Counted from the stretch's first letter, positions 11,643 to 24,731 are shown. The stretch: DNA of 64,000 bases from Camellia lanceoleosa (GCA_025200525.1 CM045758.1:170390101-170454100), one strand, 5' to 3'. The notes: generated by a model from the letters alone, not told the origin. Translations and numbers: made by a program.

Positions 11643-14600
11643 ATGGTGATAAAAGGGAGGCACTCGCGTGTCCCGTATCGGAAATCGTCTCCTTCTACTC
11701 TCATTTTCACTACGCTAATCACGTTCTCGTTCTTCATTGTCATCCTTCTCGCTCTCGGAATTCTCTCGATTCCCAGCGCTTCTCGTGGCTCTCCTAGCGG
11801 TCACGATCTCAGCTCAATCGTTCACAACACCATAGACAGGTACGTTGCATTGAATCGAGCTTCATTCTTTCAATTTGTTCGAGTTCGGTTTTGATCTGAT
11901 CATGATTTTGGATTTTTTGGGGGTATTTTGGGCGCAGCAGTGATGGTGATGATTGGAGGGGAGATCAGTGGGTTGAAGTTATATCTTGGGAGCCAAGAGC
12001 TTTCATTTACCATAATTTCTTGGTTAGTTTTTCGAATTTTCTGTTTTTACATTGCATTTAATTTGTCTCATTTTAGTAGGTTGTAATATATGCATGCTTT
12101 GAGCTATCAAATTTTGTAGATTTTGAATGACTTGAGTTCCTGGATGGATTTCATTGAATTTTGTAAAGAATCTGTATGTTGATAAATATTGCAAAAACTT
12201 GTTATGTATCAATGCATGTACAAATTACGAATAAAATAATTTACTGTGTATAAAAGACTTGTTGTATTGAGAACAATATTAGCTGAAACTAAAATATTTT
12301 TCGGGAATGTTATAGGTCTACAAAGTGAAATGAATGTTCAATATTTATTTGAAACAAACTTCTAAAACTTGTTTAGAAAGAATGTAGTAAATGTAGATTA
12401 TAACAGAATTCCCGAAGTAATGTGTGTATATATTATGTAAATTTAGTGAGAGAAAAAATTATTTGCAGATTGATTTGGAAAAAGGAATGATACAAAGAGT
12501 AAGAAGAGATTCGTGGCTTACTTTTTGGAGTTCTAATGTTTTAGATTGAAAAATATAAATACACACACACACACACACATATTCACCTTCAATTTAATTA
12601 AAGGCTTGAGGAGGGTCAACATGCTTTTCTATACAAACTTTTTAAAATGGTAGCTATACTATAAAAGAAATTCCAAAAAATCCAAATAGCCCCCTTCTCT
12701 CCACCCTTTCGTGGGAAGACTGGTGTCATGACAAGCATGCATTAGATACAATGTACGATCGAAATCTCTTTTGCCTTGGTAGAATATCTAGTTTAAGGTT
12801 TCAAGAGTTCTAGACATAAAAAATCTGTGATATATTCAATATGTGCTGTGTCAATTGCACCATTGTTATAATTAATAGTCCGTTTCATGAGTTAACTGCA
12901 CAGATCAGTTATGCACTCGGAATTACTTTGGGCAGGGGGATAGGATGCTACAATTTTGTTTTTGTTTAAATATATTTCATGCTTGATTGAGGTTTCAATT
13001 TGATGTCAACTAAGATAAGTAGTAACGATCACTGAATCTTCATTCCATTTTTGGGGTTGCAGTCTAAGGATGAATGTGCATACCTAATCAATATTGCTAA
13101 GCCGCAAATGCAAAAGTCAATGGTTGTAGATACGGCAACTGGCAAGAGTAAAGATAGTAGGTGTGCATTTCCTACCTCCTCTCTTGTCATTTCAAACTGA
13201 CTTTTGCCATATGAAGCTTTCTCTTCCGTCTACTGATACCTGTTTACATGCTCATAAGTGGAGACAATTATTATTATTAATTTTTTTTTTTTTTTTTGTG
13301 TGTAGGGTACGTACAAGCTCTGGTGCATTTCTGCCCAGAGGGCGTGATAAAATAATCCGGAACATTGAGAAAAGGATTGCAGATTTCAGCTTCATCCCTG
13401 TAGGTATGTATGTAGCTGAGGAACAACTGATTAATCGTTTTAGACTTTAAATATGACGGTTTCAAAGGTACTTCTGAATTTTGGTGAGTTTTCATTTTAT
13501 TTCAACATATGCTAATGTGCAAAAGAGAAGGCTTTTGATAGGGCCTTGGTATGCATGGAACAACAGAGATCAGTGAGCCTAAAACCCTGTATTTGGCTTT
13601 GTGGATCAAAACTATGATCTGTCATGGATTAAGATAGTAATTATCCCAGTTTGGCACGCGTTGTCAGGGAGAGCTATTCATTGCATTAGTTATATGATCC
13701 AAAGTCATGTAACAAAGGAATAGCCATACACAATTCGTCTGGACTCTGAACTAAGAAAGAGTTTGGATGATGAAGGTACAAAGCTCTTTTCATAACAAAA
13801 ATTGCATTCACTCATACATCATTCTATTGGATTAATACAATGGAGATTTTGGGTTTAAGTGCTGCTATGTTCTAACTAGCTTGTCGTTGCTTTGAGTCCT
13901 GTCGCATTTTAACCTTCTACAACTTTTGCACTAGAGTCAGTTTCTTTATAATTCCTGTGGCGTAATTTTGCTATGAACATTGTTAAAAGACTTTCTGAGA
14001 AGAGATATCCCTTAGTTTCAGAGTCGGTTAATTTACTGTCTTACTTATAAAGGGACTTTTTAGCTATTAGATTCTGAGGGTAGGGTAATTGGATGGAGTA
14101 CAATGCTAATTTGAGGTATATATCTTTGGCAATCCTGTCTCCAGCATTGCACAGGGCCAAGATTCTTATGGCCATTCTACTACTGAATTTTTATTTTCCT
14201 ATACCTGTTTTATTTCCTTTCACCAGATAATATATACCCATAAGATTTGCTAAAATCTTTATTTAGTGCCTAAAGTTTGAACTGTTCTTCATTGTTATAC
14301 GATCGTGGTATTAATTTCTGTCAATGCCATGTTTTTTAGAGCATGGGGAAGGGCTTCATGTTCTCCATTATGAAGTGGGCCAAAAATATGAACCTCATTA
14401 TGACTACTTTCTTGATGAGTTTAACACTAAGCATGGGGGTCAACGCATTGCTACAGTTCTAATGTACCTGTAAGTAATCTATCTACTACCTCTTTCTGCA
14501 TAATATTTCTTTTTGTGTGTCCTGTACGGGCCCTCTAATATATATATATATTTATTTGGGCAATTGCTATCATTGGCACAGCTCGGATGTTGAAGATGGG

Positions 14601-15819
14601 GGTGAGACAGTATTCCCTGTTGCGAAAGGAAATATTAGCTCTGTGCCTTGGTGGAATGAGCTATCTGAATGTGGGAAAAAGGGACTTTCAGTTAAACCAA
14701 AGATGGGTGATGCATTGCTTTTCTGGAGCATGAGGCCTGATGCTACTCTGGATTCTTCAAGTTTACACGGTTAGTTATTTTCACTTGATTAGCTGTTAAA
14801 AAATAGTATAGATATCAATAGTTGGTTTCTTCTGTGTTGTATAGGCGAAACTTGTCAATGCAGTATGCGGTATGGAAAGAGAAGAGAACCACAACCCTAA
14901 CACAAACGGCCACAATCTTGTACTCTATCAATAATCTAAAACTAAATAATACAGTGCAAATCCTAGTATTTATAAGTCAAAAACCATAATCAAAATAGAA
15001 AACTAATCTAATTATCATTGGTAATCCCTAATATAATAAGAAAATAAACATTCCTAATATTCTGATTAACTATAAATAAAATATTAAAGACATAAATAAA
15101 ATGATGAAGTCTCCTTCCATGAGTATCCATGAACATTTTCCATCATTGTCCTCGATTGAAAAAAAGGAAAAAGAAATGGGAACTCTTTTTTCTCGTGTTC
15201 TCCTCCAAGTATTGAATGCAGAATAATACAACATTTAAAGAAGTTGAAAGTGTCAACTGATGCCAGAACCCTAACCGGCTACAGCCTTATAGTCCATATC
15301 AATAATCTAAACCTAAATAATACAGTGAAAATTCTAGTATAAACCTTAACCAAAATAGGAAACCTAATCCTATTATTATTGGAAACTTCATCCCTGAGAT
15401 TGCTGACATCCTAATTAACTATAAATAAAAATTTTAAAGACAAATAAAATTATAGTATCTATAAGTATCCATGAGTGTTCTGTATCACTTGTCCCATTTG
15501 TGTTTTGTTGCATGACCTGTTTTCATTCCCCAGTTCCCCAAATTTTTGACTCATGCAACGTTTAAAGAAAGTTGAAGGTGCCAACTGATTTAGCTTTTAA
15601 ATCGTTTTGGTTGTAAAGCCACATGCTTCTCAGTTAGCATTCCCAAGGAGCTTGAAAACTGCCATCCTCTTTCACCCATGCTTAACCTATTCCAAAAAAT
15701 ATTTGACTTCATCTGCAATTTAAAATTTTCTTCTTATTTTAGGTAGCTGCCCTGTTATTAAAGGGAACAAGTGGTCTTGTACCAAATGGATGCGTGTCGG
15801 TGAGTACAAGGCGGCTTAA
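11643..15819 (+). CDS. P4H: Prolyl 4-hydroxylase (P4H), type II membrane protein
   Basis: Seven exons: 11643-11839, 11941-12022, 13063-13160, 13306-13403, 14340-14469, 14582-14769 and 15743-15819. All junctions are GT-AG and the phases give 289 aa. The family hydroxylates proline in secreted proteins such as extensins and arabinogalactan proteins in the ER/Golgi, using Fe(II), 2-oxoglutarate and oxygen. Residues about 19-41 form one hydrophobic signal anchor after a basic N-terminus. The catalytic domain holds the metal ligands H178 and D180 (PHYDYF) and H264 (SLHG), and K274 (GNKW), which binds 2-oxoglutarate. Conserved blocks VRTSSGAFLPRGRD, LHYEVGQKYEPHYD and VKPKMGDALLFWSM resemble Arabidopsis P4H5/P4H10, and the length matches. 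The exon 2 acceptor is a CAGCAG tandem site, so a form with one extra Ser is possible (start 11938). Intron 6 contains a tandem duplication. Confidence 0.95.
12559..12580. repeat. (AC)n microsatellite in P4H intron 2
   Basis: About ten AC dinucleotides in a row inside the roughly 1-kb second intron. Confidence 0.9.
14886..15592 (+). repeat. Diverged ~330-bp tandem duplication in P4H intron 6
   Basis: Copy A (14886-15262) and copy B (15265-15592) share AACCCTAAC, ATCAATAATCTAAA, CTAAATAATACAGTG, AACTATAAATAAAA, GTATCCATGA, and a tail resembling TTTAAAGAAGTTGAAAGTG. They are probably decayed transposon sequence. The intron still has intact donor and acceptor sites. Confidence 0.75.
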
Positions 15820-17652
15820 TGTTGTAACTTACAGGTAAATTTCTGTACCTGGATGAGATTACTAAAATCCTATAATTTAATACTACCACAATAAGAAGTT
15901 GTTTCGTTTATTTCAGCCCTAATTTTGTTGACTTGAGCAATTGGTTTTCTTGTATCTCATAAAAAAGTACATTTGTGTCTTCGGACTCTCTACACATGCA
16001 TAGAAATTAAAGGAAAATTTTTTGGAGACTCTCATTCACACTCAGGTGTCACACTATGCTACTTTTCATGTTATTATATATATATATATCTCCTCTGTCT
16101 GTTTCTTCTTAGTTTGTCCTGCATAGTCGTCAATTTCTGAAATTAAAAATGTATTGCCTATCTGAAATGGTAATTTTTTTTGTAATATAGTGATGCAACA
16201 CTGGTGGTATTTTGTTGTCATCGCCCAACATTTCTCACGCCTTGTTCTCGAATACTTTTTTTTTTTTTTGAATGAAAAAGAAAGAAAACCCCAAAACATC
16301 TTGTTTGATCAAATGTTTGTGAAGTTTGTATTGATAGATATCTCTTTGTTGGCAGGTATACAAATTGACTTAAATTCACATACTCTGTTGTATTCTTTGT
16401 AACAAATGATGATTTACGGGCAGGAACTCCTCAGCGTCTGAGCGTCTAGTCTGAAAGACCTTTATACCTTTGTTTCATGCCATCAATTTTGATTTACAGT
16501 TCTCTTCTTAATAAAAGTTTTGTTAGAATATGTTATTATATCATCAAGAATAAAATGAGTCTCAAAAATCTTAGATTGAATTGTGACTGGTGATGTATTA
16601 TTGACACCCAACTGTTAAACCAGATGTATATTTAGTGAATATATATCTAGTGAATATATATGAACTGGTCCTTGTCCTCTTTCAGTGGTTTTATTTAGGA
16701 CATTTTTGCGAACTCTTCTTGTACTGTATTAATATATATTATTGTCCCGTGGGCTTCAACTAATTGGCACAAATGTTTGAAATCTTTTGCTTCAAAATCT
16801 GCATAACAGAGATTTTGTTAATTGTGGCGTATGTTATCTTTACCACAAAAAAGGGGATAGAAGAAATTAAGAGTAATGATATATAAACAAAAATATACAT
16901 GTAAAACATGTTGTCACTTTAAAACAAAAAGGGAAATAATATGCTTACAAAATTCTTATTCAAAATTCATGACAAATAATGTGGTTCAAAAATATAAATC
17001 ATTTTATGAATATTTTGTTTTAAAATGATAAAAATAAAAATTTATCACCTCATAAACAAGATATATTCAATTTTTTAAAGATTGAGATTAATTCGTTGAT
17101 CAAAAGTCTCTTAGGCTCATTAAGAAATTAAGGTTTGATTTTTATAATCTAAATGCGAGTCTTTTTCCTCCTGCATTTCTTCGTAATATTTCTTATGTAA
17201 TTGTTAGTTTTTTTTCTTTGTATTTGTTTGAAAGTCTTTCTCATGTCATCATGGTGTTATAATTGCATGATTGTCACAATATATTGATAAATTTTCTTAC
17301 ACAATTGAATGTGGAATGTGTTAGCCAATTTTCACTGTATTTGATGAAAAGATTAAGAAAGAAGAAATTTTGTTCGAGTACGAAACATCGAAATAGAATA
17401 TATTTAAAAAAAAATAGAGAAGAACAGAATATGTTCTATTACAAAAACAAAATAGAATCTGGAAAGAAAAAAAAATATTAAATCAGAAAAAAAAAGTTTT
17501 CTAGAAAAATGATTAAATCCAGTGTTATACATTGTTTCCTTAAGATAGATTTGTCCTCTCCACGATACTTTCAGAATATGGACGTTTATCTCTCAGAATA
17601 AAATGATCGACAACAATTAGTAGCAATACTACACGCTAATTGTTCAACGAAC
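15820..17652. other. 3' UTR of P4H and downstream duplicated flank
   Basis: The 3' UTR probably ends before about 16.6 kb (AATAAAAG near 16510). From about 16770 to 17350 the sequence resembles 23150-23290 and 27480-28010, so it is one member of a local duplication family. Small open frames such as 17263-17481 are A-rich and not credible. Confidence 0.5.
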
Positions 17653-17657
17653 ATACT

Positions 17658-18213
17658 TAGTGTATATACTCTCTCTTACAACAAAAATGCAGAAAAATAT
17701 GCAGACAAAGAGAAGGATGAATGGAATGAACAAATAGAGAACTGCCTATTAATAGAAGCATTGGTGGCTATTTGGGATAGAATTGACCAGGCATAGAACC
17801 TGTTTGGGTTGAGGAAAAAGCTGAAAAGGTGCATTGGACCAAACTGTCAACGTTCAAAAATATTGGGATCATTTCATAATTTATTTTGAATTTCAAACAG
17901 AAATTTAAATTCCAAACGGTAATAATTTAATTTAGAGTGTTTATACTCTCTCTTACAACAAAAATGCAAAAAAATATGCAGACAAAGAGAAGGATGAAAA
18001 TGGAATGGAATGAACAAATAAAGGACTGTAATAGAAGCATTGGTGGCTGTTTGGGACAGAATTGAACAGGCATAGAACCCGTTCGGGTTGAGAGAAAAGT
18101 TGAAAAGGTGCGTTGGACCAAATTGCCAACATTCAGAAACGTTAGGGTCATTTCAGAATTTATTTTGAATTTCAAATAGAAATTTAAATTCCAAACAGTA
18201 ATAATTTAATTTT
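17658..18213 (+). repeat. Direct tandem duplication of ~280 bp
   Basis: Copy 1 (17658-17936) and copy 2 (about 17935-18213) share ATACTCTCTCTTACAAC, ATGCAGACAAAGAGAAGGAT, GAAGCATTGGTGGCT, CAGGCATAGAACC and AATTTAAATTCCAAAC. No terminal structure was seen. Confidence 0.9.
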
Positions 18214-18679
18214 TAAAAAAAAAATTCAAATGTTTGGACCACACAGTCCCAACCCAATCTCACACCCAAGCCCAAGTGGCGTGTGGTGGTTTTTGGATCC
18301 AATGGATCAAGGCTCACTTTATTCATAACTTCCCTATCACAAAACTTAGGTGCCTCTTGGGCTGTCCCCAAGATGCAAACTCAAGGTTTATAAACTCGTA
18401 ACCATGTTTGCCCACCCAAGTAATGTGGGACAAGCCTTTCTCTTCTTCCCTTATGAAAAATCAACAAAATATCATTTCCATGGAGCTCACTTTGGTATCG
18501 ATTTCTCATTCACCCAACAATGGTTTTTGAAAAACCAAATATACGACGTGAATCGTCACACGACAAAGAACGCATTGCCACATAGACTCGCCAACTTTGG
18601 CGCATGAGTCTCACTTCAAAATTAGACCAAAGTTTAGGAAAAATCATTTTTTTCCCAAACCATTTCAAACTGAATGTAC
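18214..18679. other. Unassigned intergenic segment
   Basis: More GC-balanced than its neighbours (ACCCAAGCCCAAGTGG, AATGTGGGACAAGCC, GACTCGCCAACTTTGGCGC). It looks like a transposon fragment but I cannot assign a family; no gene was recognised. Confidence 0.3.
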
Positions 18680-18682
18680 TAA

Positions 18683-19570
18683 GGGTGTGTTTGATTGGAC
18701 GGACTGGATAAGGGGGGATTAGAATCCATCGGACTTGAGTCCTGGGACTATGAATCTCCTGGACTATTTGGTTGGATTGGATATGTATCATGTGTTTGTT
18801 TTTTCATGGGATTAGATGTTTGGAAATGACTATTTTTAGTGAATTCAACGTTTGGTTGGACGGACTGGATAGGATAAATGAACAAAAGACTATTTTACCA
18901 TTTTTCAATTGTTTACTAAGTAATAGCAAAATTAAACATATCTTTAATATTTTAATTATTTTTAGCTAGATCAAATAAAATTTTATTTTATTTTTTACAC
19001 AATTAAATAAATTTATTTTTTTAAAATTAAATAAATAAAATATCAATAAAAAATATATTATTTTTTTAATTAAAATTTTAAATAATTTTTTTTAAAAAAA
19101 TAATAATAATTAAACAACGAAATTAAATAAAACATCTATTAACATTTAAATAATGAAATTAAATAAAATATAAACAAAATTTTAAAATAAAACATCAATA
19201 AAATATCTATAAAAAATTATTTAAAAAAAAAAACTAAAACATCAATAAAAAGTTAAATAAAATTATTTTATTTTTAAATTGAGATATTTAAATTTTATTG
19301 AATTTTACTAAATATAATACATAATTAAATAGTAGAGGATCAAAATGCTCATTTCATCACCTAATCCCAATAGTAAATAATTTTTCCAAAATTATCCCAC
19401 ACCCCCCCCCCCCGGCGGATAGTATAATCCCCCATATGGGGGATAAGGAGTCCAGCTGGACTCCATGTCCGGCGGACTGAAAAAAAAACAAACATCGGAT
19501 TAGATGATTGCCTCGAATTATAATCCGCACAGTAAATAATCCTTCTCTTATCTCCCAATCAAACACACCC
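18683..19570. mobile_element. Harbinger/Tourist-like MITE with TAA target duplication
   Basis: The 888-bp element is bounded by inverted repeats GGGTGTGTTTGATTGG at the left and its exact complement at the right (19555-19570). A TAA lies directly outside each end (18680-18682 and 19571-19573), as expected of PIF/Harbinger insertions. Subterminal words such as GGACGGACTGGAT recur inside. A run of 14 C near 19401-19414 is striking. There is no coding capacity, so it is non-autonomous. Confidence 0.85.
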
Positions 19571-19573
19571 TAA

Positions 19574-20258
19574 AAGTTACGAGACAATTTGGAAAGATTA
19601 GCTTTTTAGTTTTTTTTTTTTAACTTTTTGAATATTTTATATTACATCACTTTTTTATTTTTTTACATAAAAAAATTAGAAAAAATCAAAAAATTAATTT
19701 TGTATCATCTTTCTAAAACAGCCCATGGTATTTCATAAATTATTTTTTTAAGATTATTCAGAATAAAAAATAAAAAGGCATTCGAAGTTTCGGGCCCTCT
19801 TGAGTTGACAACAATGTGATCCAACCACTAATCAAGACATACATACATAACTTCCACAAATGAGAATAATGTCTTTTCAATTATGTCACAAAATCTGAAA
19901 ACTGGATCTGTAAAGGCAGAGTTGCTTCTTTTTCTTCTTTGAAAAATCTGGATGAGAAACCAATTTAGCACCTTGGTGAAGAAGCCTAATGACAACCAGA
20001 AAGTAGAGAGACAGAGAAGTTTCGAGTCATACCTAATAGCTTCCATAAATTTGAGTAATGAGTTTTCTTATGGAATTTTAAGTATTATTTGGTAGAATTT
20101 TAGAATTATGATTTGAGAATAAAATTTTATTTTGAGTTTGTGAGTTTTAGAATTATGATTTGAGTGTGGAAAATTTGTTTGGCTATGATTTTTGAAAAGA
20201 GTTTTGAATTGAGTTAAAAATTTTTGATATGACATATGATATTTGTTTCAAAAACTTA
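19574..20258. other. Intergenic segment with duplicated flank
   Basis: 19770-20045 resembles 28200-28290 and 40247-40470 (shared ATTCGAAGTTTCG, AATGTCTTTTCA, TATGTCACAAAATCT, AACCACTAATCAAG). No gene. Confidence 0.55.
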
Positions 20259-20694
20259 GAGCATCTCCAACGGTGTATTTGTTTTTTTATCAAATCTGAG
20301 TAAAAAATGACCTATTTCACCAAATCTGATATCACTCGCTCCAACGGTGAACTTTCATCAAATTTAAAAAAAAAATTTTTTTTTTTGGTCGGTTTTACAA
20401 AAAAAAAAAAAAAATTTTAATTTTTTTTTTTTGAACCTTTTTCTTGAAACTGTTGAATTTTTTTTTCTTGGACGGTTGGGTTGGTCCCCGGCAAAACCGT
20501 TTTTATCGACGGGTCCCCTCAACGATGCTGCTATAGTGTTTTGGTGAATTCAATATTTCGTCCTCAATCTGATGAAATATTTGATGAAATCTTAATCTGA
20601 TATCACTTTTGGTGAACCGTTGGAGCTGTGAACAGTAGTCTTTTCATCAGAATTTAAATTTGATATCACTATTGGTGAACCATTGAAGATGGTC
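20259..20694. mobile_element. MITE with GAGCATCTCCAACGG termini
   Basis: The left end GAGCATCTCCAACGGTG pairs imperfectly with the right end (CACCATTGAAGATGGTC-like, reading inward). TTA lies just outside both ends (20256-20258 and 20695-20697). Short internal repeats AAATCTGATATCACT and CCAACGGTGAAC occur. It is non-coding and 436 bp, Harbinger-like by its 3-bp duplication. Confidence 0.75.
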
Positions 20695-20903
20695 TTACAA
20701 TTCATAACCAAATACATAACCCAAAATTCTATTTAAAGCTCATAAAAAATTTTAAAAAATTCAGAAAATATTTTTTATTTAAAACATAAAAATAACAGGT
20801 GCCAAAAAAAAAATGTTCCGGTCAGACGGCCTATCAACCGACCGGACATCCGAGGGACATCCCGGAGGATGATTGAGTAGACATATTTTCAAAAGTGGGT
20901 GTG
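20695..20903. other. Short intergenic stretch
   Basis: AT-rich with one GC-richer patch (GACGGCCTATCAACCGACCGG, near 20824). Nothing assigned. Confidence 0.4.
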
Positions 20904-21255
20904 CACTACAACACATAAAATTTTTAGAGATCAAATTTTTTGTCTCTAAAAGTGAAAATTTTGTTACAAAAGACATTTAAGGACCAATTTCTATCATTGC
21001 GAGGATAGTCGCTAAAAGGTCGTCCTAAAAAGTTAAAAATAAGGCTTTTAATGACAAAATTTTAAAAATGTCACTAATAAATACACTTTTAGAGACAAAA
21101 TAATTTGGTCTCGAAAAGATAATAATTCATCACTAATGTCCAATTTTCGTAGTTAAAAATATAATGACGATACTTTTCACAACAAAAATATTTGATCCTT
21201 AAAAAATAATTTTGTCCCTAAATTTTGGTCTCTAAAACCTTAATTTTTTATAGTG
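20904..21255. mobile_element. CACTA-derived MITE, TSD GTG
   Basis: Begins CACTACAACACATAAAATTT and ends in the complement of CACTATAAAAAATTAAGG, with GTG directly outside both ends (20901-20903 and 21256-21258). Internal words AGAGACAAA and GTCTCTAAAA recur as subterminal repeats. It is 352 bp and non-coding. Confidence 0.85.
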
Positions 21256-22540
21256 GTGCAATCAATTTTTGAAAATTCTAACCAAACAAAGCACTCAAAC
21301 CAATGTGTGGAATTACGTTTCCAAAACTCCACCAAGCACAACCTTAAATTTGCTGAAGTTAAAAATCTTAATTTCGCACATAAAGTTGACACATTGTGAA
21401 ATTAATCTGTACACATCTCAGTAATTTAAATCGTTCATCTCATATAATAAGTTTAGGATAACATGCACGCAGAAAATTAGATTAATCAGATAAGGATTTA
21501 CATGATCAATTTGGTCCCAAACATATGCCACTAAATGGTTCCTACCTCCATTCTATCTCAAATTAATGATGGAAACAAGAGTATTTTCGTCAAGCCACCC
21601 ATGACACTAAAATAAGTTGGGGACACCTTGTTTGAGAAGTGGCTAAAATTAGATAAAAAGAAAGAAAATAATTACATTCTCTCAAATTTTTTACTTGTCT
21701 TTTCATAAAAAATAAAAAAAATATTAAAAAAAGTCAATTCTTAAACGAATCTCACAAACCACATACTTTGGGATTATTTTTTTTTCTCATTTGTTGATTT
21801 TTAAATGTAATTTTGATGGAAAGTACACTTACTTGCGTTATCAATTATAAACGAAAATAGAGCTAGGGATCATTTAGTAACAAAATTAATATATCAAGAA
21901 TCAAATTGACACAATTGAAGCATTAAAGACTAAAATAACACAAGACGCATGCTTTGGGTACTAAAAATGTTACATATAATAAATGTAAAATATTATAAAT
22001 AACAAATCATTTTCTCACAATAATATATTCCATTCTACTGTTTGATACACATAATTAAAATTAATTTTCTTATTATGTTTTGTGTTCGTATTTTTAAGAT
22101 TTTTTTTTTATATATATAAAAAAGGTGCAATATATTAGTTTAGGGCAACTAAAGATATATTGTTGTGTTTCAATTTGGGCAATCTGAGCCTAACCTGAAT
22201 TCTTCAAGCTAAACTCAAGCTTGAGACTGGGCAAAAAGTTCAATCAAAAGTGAGGTTCAGCCTCAGGTTAGGTTTGCACTTGAGCAAATATCCCTTTAGA
22301 CTTTTGGTTAAGCCGAGATAGATAGACCCTCTGCCTACCCTAATTCGTTTATCTGTCTCCTTCTTGAGGGGAAAGAAAGGTCATACAATTATTTCAACCA
22401 TACCTCGCATGCTTAATTCCAAAATACTCACTGATATATAATGAACCGTAGGGTCAGTTTGTAGATTACATCGATGTCACATAATCTCACCATGCAATCC
22501 TAATTATTTTATGAGAATTTATGTGTTGGTTTTAATACGT
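21256..22540. other. AT-rich intergenic DNA
   Basis: No gene or clear transposon end recognised. Confidence 0.5.
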
Positions 22541-22870
22541 AAATTTATTATTTAATAGATCACATGATAATTAATGACATTTTTCATCACATATTATTAA
22601 AAATCGTTACTAATTATTAATTTTTAAAAACAATTTGAAAATTTTGTCACAAAAATGTTACTAATTATAAATTTTAGCGACAGTTTAAAAAAAGTATCAT
22701 AAAAAAGCATCATTAATTTTTTACTTTCAGCAACAGTTTGAAAAATTCATCATAGAAAAACGTTACTAATTGTGAATTTTAACAATAATTTATAAAAATC
22801 ATGACAAACAAAAGTTACTAATTGTCAATTTTTGCGACATATAAAAAATTGTCACCAAAAAATATTTTGA
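22541..22870. repeat. Degenerate ~55-60 bp tandem repeats
   Basis: About five imperfect units around TTACTAATTNTNAATTTTAGCGACA followed by TTTGAAAAATTCATCA. The pattern resembles subterminal repeats of CACTA-type elements, but no ends were found. Confidence 0.6.
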
Positions 22871-22954
22871 GTGACGATTTTATTAAGACTTGATAGGAAT
22901 TAAATCCAACTATTAGAATCTATTGATAATTTATTCTTATTTTATTTATTTATT

Positions 22955-23114
22955 ACTTGAGTTTGCCCTCGTGGTCTTATAACCACTCCTTAAGATGTAG
23001 TGAGAGGAATGTCAGGAGTTTGAGTTGATGGAGTAGTTACAACTCTTTTAATGGTAATTTAACTTTACTAACAAATTAATACCTTATAATTTTGTCAAAA
23101 AAAAAAAAAAAAAA
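22955..23114 (+). mobile_element. Candidate tRNA-derived SINE
   Basis: A 5' part (GCCCTCGTGGTCTTATAACC) and a B-box-like AGGAGTTTGAGTT are followed by a short body and an A-run of about 18 at 23097-23114. This layout is typical of plant SINEs. The A box is weak and no clear target duplication was found. Confidence 0.4.
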
Positions 23115-23516
23115 CTAATTATTTTAAAACAATGAAACAACATTTTTAATGTTTAATGTTTGTGTTAATGACACAATTGCTTGAAATCTTGGGTTGAAAA
23201 ATCTGCAAACCAAAATAGAGATTTTGTGGGTAGTAGTAGGGTAGCTTAACCACCAAAAAAGGGAATAAAGAAATTAATAATATTTTCACTGTACACTATG
23301 TTTGGATGGAGGACAGAAGAGGGATGTGAAGGAAAGTGTTGCAAGAATAGTGAAGGAAGCTAACGTGACAGCACTTTCCTTGAAATTCTTGACTCTTTCA
23401 ATCCAAACGGGGTATGAATTTGATACTCCAAGCTAAATAAGTCTGGATGAACAGTGTTTGGATTGTAAATATTTAAAGAACAACTTAAAAGATGAAAAGA
23501 GACTATAGAATTTATT
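23115..23516. other. Intergenic DNA with duplicated flank
   Basis: 23150-23290 is similar to 16770-16890 downstream of P4H (AATCTGCA, GAGATTTTGT, ACCACAAAAAAGGG). No gene. Confidence 0.5.
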
Positions 23517-23521
23517 CTATT

Positions 23522-24731
23522 TGTAACCACTCATATTTTTAATTATTCTGTAGAATTTATACTGATATTATTTAATCTCAGTTCAAAAAATATATACTTT
23601 ATTATATATTATTATGTGTAAGTTTATAAAATAATATAATTATTAAAAAATTTAGGGACCAAAATATAAATAAATAATTAAGTTAAGTTTGGATATGCTT
23701 AAATTAATGGAGATTAATAAGAAAGTGACACGTGACAGTTGTCTTGGGGCTCACGAATTGAATTTGTATAAATGGGGGAGAAGTTGACTCAGTAAAAAGG
23801 AAAGGAAAGAAAAGAAGATCAGGAAGGAAAGAAGAGAGGAAAGAGAGGAAAGAGAGGAAAAATTCGTGAAAGTTAAGATGATCTTTGATAGTGGAAAAAA
23901 ATAGTAAGGTATTAAAGTTAAGGTAAGTTATATTATACCTTGAGTTACCAAAAAATATTTTATTTATGTTTTGACTTACCAATATCTATTTTATATAATT
24001 TATGTTTTATTAATATATTAATAAAAGTTATATTTTATAAAAGTTTCAACTACGTGGTTTTATTTCTGAACCGTATTTACTTAAAAGTGAAATCATGGAT
24101 ATGTTTGTTTTACTTTTAAAGAATATTTGGCTATGACCTTATATGAAAATATGTTTCGTGAGTACCACTACGGGAGTCCCATACCTTGGGGAACTTAAAT
24201 AACTATTGGCTAGTGTTTGACCACTTTGTGGTCTAGTGTTTGTCGTGGATCCATTGACCAGTGTAGTGCTTGGCACTTAGTGATGTACCGTGATTATGGT
24301 TGTATAATGATTTCCGTATTACATATTAAATGATCCGAAGTATACGTCAAATGATTTATGTATTATGTATGTTATGTATCAAGCTCTTTTTGGCCCAACT
24401 AATTATTCATGGTGAATTTTATGCCTTATACTCTTAGTATAATATTTTTCACTTTGCCATGAGTTTATAGTTTTTTACCACTTTCAGGTGACATATCGAG
24501 ACCAGCGTGTGATGTAGGCACAAAGCACTTTTATTATATTTGTAAATATCGACCTTTTTGATCAATATATTTTGTAATAAAAATAGAAACTTCAATGATT
24601 ATTTTAGTACCCTTATTTAAATATTTCTTCCGCTTGCGTTTATTAATTTGTTTAAAGATTTGACCGGAGGTAATCTCGGTTACTGGCTATCACGATACTT
24701 AACCCTTGAGTACGGGGAGCGGGTTGTGACA
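23522..24731 (+). repeat. 5' LTR of the non-coding retrotransposon
   Basis: It contains a TATA-like TATAAAT near 23768 followed by a purine-rich leader (GGAAAGGAAAG), so U3/R lies in its first quarter. It differs from the 3' LTR by scattered substitutions and small indels, implying an insertion that is not very recent. Confidence 0.92.

Noticed and set aside
13163..13450. 95-codon frame over P4H exon 4
   Set aside because: Intron sequence joined to a real exon; splice sites give a better model.
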